64,000 bases of DNA. Source: Streptomyces sp. RPA4-2 (GTDB taxonomy: Bacteria > Actinomycetota > Actinomycetes > Streptomycetales > Streptomycetaceae). The notes beneath the pieces are model-generated. The model did no database searches and was not told the origin of the DNA. It was given only the letters and a program-made list of their open reading frames with translations. The position numbers were made by a program, and so were the translations under genes. The stretch covers positions 6,758,001 to 6,822,000 of the forward strand of contig NZ_CP050975.2 in assembly GCF_012273515.2 (NCBI RefSeq), given 5' to 3'. Below, piece by piece: positions 58,618 through 64,000 of this stretch; positions within the stretch are counted from its first letter, which is position 1, and every line of letters begins with the position of its first letter.

Positions 58618-58618
58618 C

Positions 58619-59539
58619 ATGAAGACCACTGACACCCCGCCGCCCGTGGAACCGGTCGAGGACCGTCCTCGGACGGCCATGGTGAAGGCACCACCGGAGA
58701 AGGCGAAGAGCAGTGAGGGCGGCGTTCTCAACGCTTTCTCGCACGGCATCCTCATCATCTGGGCGATCATGGTCGTACTGCCCCTGCTGTGGGCGGTGAT
58801 GACGTCCTTCAAGGACGACGACTCCATTTTCAGCTCGCCCTGGTCGCTGCCGGACAAACTGCATTTCGACAACTGGTCGCGCGCCTGGTCGCAGGCGCAC
58901 ATGAGCGACTACTTCGGCAACACGCTCATCGTGGTGGGTTTCTCGCTGGCCGGCACGCTCGTGCTCGGCTCGATGGCGGCGTACGTCCTCGCGCGATTCG
59001 ATTTTCCGGGCAACCGTTTCATCTACTTCCTCTTCGTCGGAGGAATGAGCTTCCCGATCATGCTGGCCCTGGTGCCGTTGTTCTACGTCTTGAACAACAT
59101 GCGTCTGCTGAACACGCTGCCGGGTCTGATCCTCGTCTACATCGCCTACTCGCTGCCGTTCACCGTCTTCTTCCTGACCTCGTTCTTCAGGACTCTGCCG
59201 ACGTCGATCGCCGAGGCGGCGTTCGTCGATGGCGCCTCGCACACCCGGACCTTCTTCCAGATCATGCTGCCGATGGCCAAACCGGGCCTGATCAGCGTCG
59301 GGATCTTCAACTTCCTGGGCCAGTGGAACCAGTACATGCTCCCGACGGTGCTGAACACCGACCCCGACAAGAAGGTCCTCTCCCAGGGCCTGGTCGAACT
59401 GGCGACCAGTCAGGGGTACAAGGGCGACTGGTCGGGGCTTTTCGCGGGCCTGGTGATGGCCATGCTCCCGGTACTGGCCGCGTACATCATCTTCCAGCGA
59501 CAGGTGGTCCAGGGGCTGACGGCCGGGGCTCTCAAATAG
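58619..59539 (+). CDS. ngcG: Sugar ABC transporter permease, NgcG-like (306 aa)
   Basis: A MalG-type permease with a cytosolic Pro/Glu-rich N-terminus (about 35 residues), then six helices beginning FSHGILIIWAIMVVLPLLWA. The EAA loop is EAAFVDGASHTRTFFQIMLP near 201. The C-terminus ends VQGLTAGALK, as in NgcG/DasC proteins. It completes the transporter. A 4 x 8-bp repeat and a strong hairpin follow, ending the operon. Confidence 0.9.
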   Translation: MKTTDTPPPVEPVEDRPRTAMVKAPPEKAKSSEGGVLNAFSHGILIIWAIMVVLPLLWAVMTSFKDDDSIFSSPWSLPDKLHFDNWSRAWSQAHMSDYFGNTLIVVGFSLAGTLVLGSMAAYVLARFDFPGNRFIYFLFVGGMSFPIMLALVPLFYVLNNMRLLNTLPGLILVYIAYSLPFTVFFLTSFFRTLPTSIAEAAFVDGASHTRTFFQIMLPMAKPGLISVGIFNFLGQWNQYMLPTVLNTDPDKKVLSQGLVELATSQGYKGDWSGLFAGLVMAMLPVLAAYIIFQRQVVQGLTAGALK

Positions 59540-59592
59540 GCCGGACTACGAATTTCGCCGGTCCAGGCGGGCTCCGGAGGCGCGCAGAATCC

Positions 59593-59624
59593 TTGAGGCA
59601 TTGAGGCATTGAGGCATTGAGGCA
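59593..59624. repeat. Four perfect tandem copies of TTGAGGCA
   Basis: Units at 59593, 59601, 59609 and 59617, each 8 bp and identical, 54 bp after the ngcG stop. Confidence 0.95.
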
Positions 59625-59679
59625 TCGGCCGGCTCCCCGCCACGGCCCTGGCCCCGAACACGAGGAATTCCCCGGAGCA

Positions 59680-59715
59680 CGTATTCCCCTCCCGCACACG
59701 CGGGAGGGGAATACG
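59680..59715. terminator. ngcEFG terminator hairpin
   Basis: A perfect 16-bp stem CGTATTCCCCTCCCGC / GCGGGAGGGGAATACG with an ACAC loop. The remaining gap to 60032 has no gene; TGACAACTTG at 59834-59843 may be a regulator half-site. Confidence 0.88.
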
Positions 59716-60032
59716 CATGCCCGGGTCCCCCGTACGCGGCCGCCTCAATCGGCTCCTCCTGTACGGAGAGGCTTTGTGGGGCCCGCGTCCCGCCGGTCGG
59801 CGCCGTGGTCTTGATCCTGTACGGCGCGGGCGGTGACAACTTGTGATCAGCAGGGATGTGACCCGGGTCATAGAAGGATCTGCGTCACAGTCTGTACCGC
59901 ACATGTGTGCTCATCCGCGCCGGATGCGGCTCAACCTCTTGACGGGAGGTAACCCAAACAGCTCAGCTTAGAGTTCACTAGTTGGACAAAGGCGGGGCCT
60001 CACCGTGGCGGCCTCGTACGCGGGAGGTCGTC

Positions 60033-61232
60033 GTGGAGACTCCAGGGTCGCAGTCGTCGCTGCACCGAGCCAATCTGGAGCGCGTCGTGCGAGCGGTGCG
60101 CCTTGCCGGATCGCTCACGCAGGCGGAGATCGCGAGGACGACGGGCCTGTCCGCCGCGACCGTTTCCAATATCGTCCGGGAGCTGAAGGACAGCGGAACG
60201 GTCGAGGTCACACCCACTTCGGCGGGTGGCCGCAGGGCCCGCAGCGTGTCCCTGAGCGGTGACGCCGGCATCGTCATCGGAGTCGACTTCGGTCATACGC
60301 ATCTACGGGTCGCGATCGGCAACCTCGCCCACCAGGTGCTGGCCGAGGAGTCCGAGCCGCTGGACGTGGACGCCTCGGCCGCCCAGGGGTTCGACCGGGC
60401 GGAGGAGCTGGTCAGCCGCCTGATCGCGGTGACCGGGGTGGACCGTACCAAGATCGCTGGTGTGGGGCTCGGGGTGCCCGGCCCGATCGACGTCGAGTCG
60501 GGGACCCTGGGGTCCACCTCGATCCTGCCGGGCTGGACCGGCGCGCGGCCCGCCGAGGAGCTGCGGGGGCGGCTCGGCGTGCCCGTGCACGTGGACAACG
60601 ACGCCAATCTGGGCGCGCTCGGGGAGCTGGTCTGGGGCAGTGGCCGCGGGGTCAGGGACCTGGCGTACATCAAGGTCGCCAGCGGTGTCGGCGCAGGCCT
60701 GGTGATCAGCGGAAAGATCTACCGCGGGCCGGGCGGCACGGCAGGTGAGATAGGGCACATCACCCTCGACGAATCCGGCCCTGTCTGCCGCTGCGGCAAC
60801 CGGGGCTGCCTGGAGACCTTCACGGCGGCCCGGTACGTGCTGCCGCTCCTGCAGTCCAGTCACGGCACCGACTTGACCATGGAGGGCGTGGTCAGGCTGG
60901 CCCGGGACGGCGACCCGGGCTGCCGGCGGGTGATCGCCGATGTCGGACGTCACATCGGGAGCGGTGTGGCGAATCTCTGCAATCTGCTCAACCCGAGCAG
61001 AGTGGTGCTCGGCGGAGATCTCGCCGAGGCCGGGGAACTCGTCCTGGGGCCCATCAGGGAGTCCGTCGGGCGCTACGCGATTCCCAGTGCCGCACGTCAA
61101 CTGTCGGTGCTTCCAGGGGCACTTGGCGGTCGCGCGGAGGTTCTCGGAGCGCTCGCGCTCGCGCTCAGCGAGATGGGCGATTCGACCCTTTTGGACGGAT
61201 CGCTGTCTGCGGCCACTCCTGCCTTCACTTAG
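60033..61232 (+). CDS. rok7B7: ROK-family transcriptional regulator (Rok7B7-like, 399 aa)
   Basis: An N-terminal winged helix (LTQAEIARTTGLSAATVSNI, then VRELKDSGTVEV) is fused to a ROK sugar-kinase-like domain: GVDFGHTHLRVAIGN, VGLGVPGPIDVESG, NDANLGALGELVWG, the ROK zinc site GHITLDESGPVCRCGNRGC. Kinase activity is uncertain. Its place between ngcEFG and xylFGH matches Rok7B7 of S. coelicolor, which controls xylose transport, carbon catabolite control and antibiotic output. GTG at 60033 with GCGGGAGGTCGTC is chosen over the upstream frame at 59982. Confidence 0.9.
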   Translation: METPGSQSSLHRANLERVVRAVRLAGSLTQAEIARTTGLSAATVSNIVRELKDSGTVEVTPTSAGGRRARSVSLSGDAGIVIGVDFGHTHLRVAIGNLAHQVLAEESEPLDVDASAAQGFDRAEELVSRLIAVTGVDRTKIAGVGLGVPGPIDVESGTLGSTSILPGWTGARPAEELRGRLGVPVHVDNDANLGALGELVWGSGRGVRDLAYIKVASGVGAGLVISGKIYRGPGGTAGEIGHITLDESGPVCRCGNRGCLETFTAARYVLPLLQSSHGTDLTMEGVVRLARDGDPGCRRVIADVGRHIGSGVANLCNLLNPSRVVLGGDLAEAGELVLGPIRESVGRYAIPSAARQLSVLPGALGGRAEVLGALALALSEMGDSTLLDGSLSAATPAFT

Positions 61233-61239
61233 AGAACGC

Positions 61240-61255
61240 ATGGCACCGTTGCCAT
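61240..61255. promoter_or_regulatory. Inverted repeat upstream of xylF
   Basis: ATGGCA-ccgt-TGCCAT, perfect 6-bp arms, 8 bp after the rok7B7 stop. It may be an operator or a weak terminator. Confidence 0.5.
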
Positions 61256-61261
61256 CTCGTT

Positions 61262-61273
61262 AAGTATTTACTT
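61262..61273. promoter_or_regulatory. AT-rich palindrome upstream of xylF
   Basis: AAGTA-TT-TACTT, followed by TTGACG (a possible -35). It is 81-92 bp before xylF and a candidate Rok7B7 operator. Confidence 0.5.
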
Positions 61274-61353
61274 CTTGACGTCGCACGTGTGGCCGAGTTG
61301 ACTTCCAGCCACCTCGGCCGCAACGACGCGGCCTCGTCAGGGAGGTTTCTGAA

Positions 61354-62463
61354 GTGAACACGCGTATGCGTCGTGCCGCCGTTGCCGTTGCCGCTGGTGC
61401 GATGGCCGTCTCGCTGGCCGCCTGTGGCAGTGCCAAGGAGTCCAGCGACAAGAGCGACAGCTCTAGCTCCGCCAAGAAGGGCGACGCGATCAAGGTCGGT
61501 CTGCTCCTTCCCGAGAACCAGACCGCGCGTTACGAGAAGTTCGACAAGCCCCTGATCGAGAAGAAGATCAAGGAGCTCACGAACAACAAGGGCGAGGTCG
61601 TCTACGCCAACGCCAAGCAGGACGCCAGCACGCAGAACCAGCAGGTCGACACGATGGTCACCAACAAGGTGGACGTCCTGATCGTCGATGCTGTGGACGC
61701 CGCGGCCATCAAGAGCTCGGTCCAGAAGGCCAAGGACGCCGGCATCCCGGTCGTGGCCTACGACCGTCTCGCGCAGGGTCCGATCGACGCCTACACCTCG
61801 TTCGACAACACGACGGTCGGCAAGACCCAGGGCCAGGCCCTCCTGGACGCCCTCGGCGCCAAGGCCAAGTCCGGCAAGATCGTGATGATGAACGGGTCGT
61901 CCACCGACCCGAACGCCGCCCAGTTCAAGGCCGGTGCCCACTCCGTCCTCGACGGCAAGGTGACCGTCGGCAAGGAGTACGACACCAAGGACTGGAAGCC
62001 GGAGAACGCCAACGCCAACATGGAGGGCGCCATCACCGCCCTCGGCAAGAAGAACATCGTCGGCGTCTACTCCGCCAACGACGGCATGGCCGGCGGTATC
62101 ATCACCGCCCTCAAGGCCGCCGGCATCTCCGTCCCGGTCACCGGCCAGGACGCCGAGCTCGCGGGTGTGCAGCGCATCCTCGCGGGTGAGCAGTTCATGA
62201 GCGTCTACAAGCCGTACGCCCCCGAGGCCGACGCCGCCGCCGAGATGGCCGTCGCGCTCGCCCAGGGCAAGTCGCTCTCCACGGTCGCCAAGGACAAGGT
62301 CGACAGCCCCACCACGAAGGCCGTCCCCTCGGTGCTCGTCCCGGTCACCTCGCTGACCAAGGACAACATCAAGGACACCGTCATCAAGGACGGCGTCTAC
62401 TCGATCAGCGAGATCTGCACGGGCGCCTACAAGGCCAAGTGCGACGCGCTCGGCATCAAGTAA
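61354..62463 (+). CDS. xylF: Xylose ABC transporter substrate-binding lipoprotein
   Basis: A 369-residue periplasmic-binding-protein-like lipoprotein: signal peptide with lipobox LAAC and Cys24, Ser/Lys-rich linker, then a type I fold (IKVGLLLPENQTARYEKFDK, VDVLIVDAVDAAAIKSSVQK, GIPVVAYDRLAQGPIDAYTS, VYSANDGMAGGIITALKAAG, PVTGQDAELAGVQRILAGEQ). It captures D-xylose. GTG start with GGGAGGTTTCTGAA. A hairpin follows before xylG, and the ROK regulator lies upstream. Confidence 0.93.
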   Translation: MNTRMRRAAVAVAAGAMAVSLAACGSAKESSDKSDSSSSAKKGDAIKVGLLLPENQTARYEKFDKPLIEKKIKELTNNKGEVVYANAKQDASTQNQQVDTMVTNKVDVLIVDAVDAAAIKSSVQKAKDAGIPVVAYDRLAQGPIDAYTSFDNTTVGKTQGQALLDALGAKAKSGKIVMMNGSSTDPNAAQFKAGAHSVLDGKVTVGKEYDTKDWKPENANANMEGAITALGKKNIVGVYSANDGMAGGIITALKAAGISVPVTGQDAELAGVQRILAGEQFMSVYKPYAPEADAAAEMAVALAQGKSLSTVAKDKVDSPTTKAVPSVLVPVTSLTKDNIKDTVIKDGVYSISEICTGAYKAKCDALGIK

Positions 62464-62485
62464 GCCGCCGCAGGTCTTCGACCGT

Positions 62486-62515
62486 GCAAGGGAATTCGGA
62501 CCTGAATTCCCTTGC
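62486..62515. terminator. Intra-operon hairpin between xylF and xylG
   Basis: A perfect 12-bp stem GCAAGGGAATTC / GAATTCCCTTGC with a 6-nt loop. It probably attenuates or stabilises, giving more binding protein than ATPase. Confidence 0.8.
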
Positions 62516-62653
62516 CGGACCTGCGTGATCTAAAGCCCCTCCGGCGCCCCGCATCCATCAGCCCCGCAAAGCTAGGGCGGGGCGCCGGACGGAACACTCC
62601 ACAAACTTCTGCACAACCTCCCGCCGGGTCAGGCGGCGAAGGAGATGGTTAAC

Positions 62654-63436
62654 GTGTCCGCTACGCCTGTTCTGGCGTTGCGCGGGGTCTCCAAGCGATT
62701 CGGTGCCGTCCAGGCGCTCACCGATGTCGAGCTTGAGGTCCACGCCGGCGAAGTGGTCGCCCTGGTGGGCGACAACGGTGCCGGAAAGTCCACACTGGTG
62801 AAGACGATCGCCGGTGTGCACCCCATCGATGAAGGCGCCATCGAGTGGGACGGCAAGTCCGTCCACATCAACAAGCCGCAGGACGCCCAGGGCCTCGGAA
62901 TCGCGACCGTCTACCAGGACCTCGCGCTCTGCGACAACATCGACGTCGTCGGCAACCTCTACCTGGGCCGGGAGCTGAAGAAGCGCGGCATCCTGGACGA
63001 GGTCGAGATGGAGCGCCGCTCGCGCGAGCTGCTGGACACGCTGTCCATCCGCATTCCCAGCGTCCGTATCCCGATCGCCTCGCTCTCCGGCGGTCAGCGC
63101 CAGACCGTGGCGATCGCCCGTTCGATGCTCGGCGAGCCCAAGCTCGTCATCCTCGACGAGCCCACCGCGGCCCTCGGTGTCGAGCAGACCGCCCAGGTCC
63201 TCGACCTGGTCGAGCGGCTGCGCGAGCGCGGCCACGCGGTCATCCTCATCAGCCACAACATGGCGGACGTCAAGGCCGTGGCCGACAAGGTCGCCGTCCT
63301 GCGCCTCGGGCGCAACAACGGCATCTTCGAGGTCAAGTCGACCTCGCAGGAAGAGATCATCTCCGCCATCACGGGCGCCACGGAGAACGCCGTGACCCGT
63401 CGTGCGGCGCGCAGCAATGGGGAGGCTCAGAAGTGA
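62654..63436 (+). CDS. xylG: Xylose ABC transporter ATP-binding protein, single-domain
   Basis: One ABC domain of about 260 residues: Walker A GDNGAGKST, Q-loop VYQDLALCDN, signature LSGGQRQ, Walker B LVILDEPTAALG, H-loop LISHNM. Many sugar-type (XylG/RbsA) ATPases carry two fused ABC domains; this one has a single domain. GTG at 62654 is favoured because GAAGGAG lies nine bases before it, whereas an ATG at 62645 directly abuts that site. The stop overlaps the start of xylH (GTGA). Confidence 0.92.
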   Translation: MSATPVLALRGVSKRFGAVQALTDVELEVHAGEVVALVGDNGAGKSTLVKTIAGVHPIDEGAIEWDGKSVHINKPQDAQGLGIATVYQDLALCDNIDVVGNLYLGRELKKRGILDEVEMERRSRELLDTLSIRIPSVRIPIASLSGGQRQTVAIARSMLGEPKLVILDEPTAALGVEQTAQVLDLVERLRERGHAVILISHNMADVKAVADKVAVLRLGRNNGIFEVKSTSQEEIISAITGATENAVTRRAARSNGEAQK

Positions 63437-64000
63437 GCATCGACAAGACCTCTGAGACCCCCGAGGACCACGCCGTGGAGAACCCCGAGGCGGCCGCCGC
63501 GGCGGTCACCGTGGTCGACCCCCGGCTCCTCGTCCGCGAGCAGGGCCTCGCGGGTTACCTGTCCGAGTTCAAGCGGAAGATGAAGGCCGGCGACCTCGGC
63601 TCGATGCCGGTCGTCATCGGTCTCATCATCATCTGGATCATCTTCCAGAGCCTGAACTCCAACTTCCTCACCGCGGGCAACCTGTCCGACATCTCCGTCG
63701 CCATGGTCGGCACGGGCATGATCGCGGTCGGTATCGTCTTCGTCCTGCTGCTCGGCGAGATCGACCTGTCGGTCGGCTCCGTCTCGGGTGTCGCGGGCGG
63801 CGCCTTCGCGGTGCTGAACGTCACGCACGGCATGAACGAGTGGCTGGCCTTCGTGCTCGCCATCCTCACCGGCACGGTCGCCGGCGCGATCCACGGCTTC
63901 GTCTTCGCGCGCATCGGTGTGCCGGCCTTCGCCGTCACTCTGGCCGGTCTGCTGTTCTGGAACGGCTTCATGCTCCAGATCCTCGGCAGCAGCGGCACCA
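63433..64000 (+). CDS. xylH: Xylose ABC transporter permease (3' end outside window)
   Basis: The first 189 residues of a RbsC/XylH-type permease: a 55-residue acidic cytosolic N-terminus, then helices starting MPVVIGLIIIWIIFQSLN, the family motif LLGEIDLSVGSVSGVAGGAF, and FARIGVPAFAVTLAGLLFWN. GTG at 63433 overlaps the xylG stop. The frame is open to the end of the window, so the gene continues beyond it. Confidence 0.92.
   Translation, partial: MSIDKTSETPEDHAVENPEAAAAAVTVVDPRLLVREQGLAGYLSEFKRKMKAGDLGSMPVVIGLIIIWIIFQSLNSNFLTAGNLSDISVAMVGTGMIAVGIVFVLLLGEIDLSVGSVSGVAGGAFAVLNVTHGMNEWLAFVLAILTGTVAGAIHGFVFARIGVPAFAVTLAGLLFWNGFMLQILGSSGT

Overview
The window is high-GC actinobacterial DNA and looks like Streptomyces. 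Supporting signs are near-absolute G/C at third codon positions, many GTG starts with GGAGG-type ribosome sites, widespread 4-bp start/stop overlaps, families typical of the genus (SepF paralogue, DUF5999, DUF4236, DUF6299, XRE/SDR pairs) and dispersed 'cccgtccggcg' intergenic repeats. The right half (HTH-MurA, aconitase, two GH92 mannosidases, ngcEFG, a ROK regulator, xylFGH) has the gene order I recall around SCO5998-SCO6011 of S. coelicolor. That is recollection, not a search. I recognised no rRNA, tRNA, CRISPR array or insertion sequence.

Left end (1-8300). The 3' part of a TrmA/RlmD-type RNA methyltransferase converges on a leftward type VII/Rhs polymorphic-toxin operon: an SseB-like protein, an ESX-like protein, a 1588-residue YD-repeat toxin and a putative immunity gene. 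Beyond it lie a relic toxin tail with a shortened immunity paralogue, and an inverted scar of a methyltransferase gene end. Region 8384-15837 holds a membrane glycosyltransferase-like protein, a double-MOP molbindin, a nitrate reductase fused to its flavodoxin/FAD/NADPH reductase, and a SepF paralogue.

Middle (15.9-31 kb). Here are an ATPase/MazG pair, a small conserved protein, an F420-type LLM oxidoreductase, and the RNA-repair pair Hen1-Pnkp. They are followed by an SPFH protein with an NAD-kinase-like gene carrying two compensating frameshifts, then arginine deiminase, ornithine carbamoyltransferase, an amino acid permease and a regulatory ATPase.

Catabolic cluster (31.1-38.8 kb). Enoyl-CoA hydratase, a monooxygenase/Old-Yellow-Enzyme fusion, a PaaX-type regulator, an aryl-CoA ligase, an acyl-CoA dehydrogenase and a RidA protein form a CoA-dependent route for anthranilate or salicylate. 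Two promoters share a 13-bp palindromic motif followed 9 bp later by GATAAC.

Right part (38.8-64 kb). This holds small proteins, an HTH-MurA fusion behind a perfect palindrome, an XRE/SDR divergent pair, aconitase with a palindrome and an iron box upstream, and two convergent GH92 alpha-mannosidases that share GACAACGTTGTC operators. It ends with ngcEFG (with a DasR-like site), the ROK regulator and the start of the xylose transporter operon xylFGH, which runs off the window. Together this is a carbon-source, glycan and aminosugar acquisition region with several layers of candidate operators.
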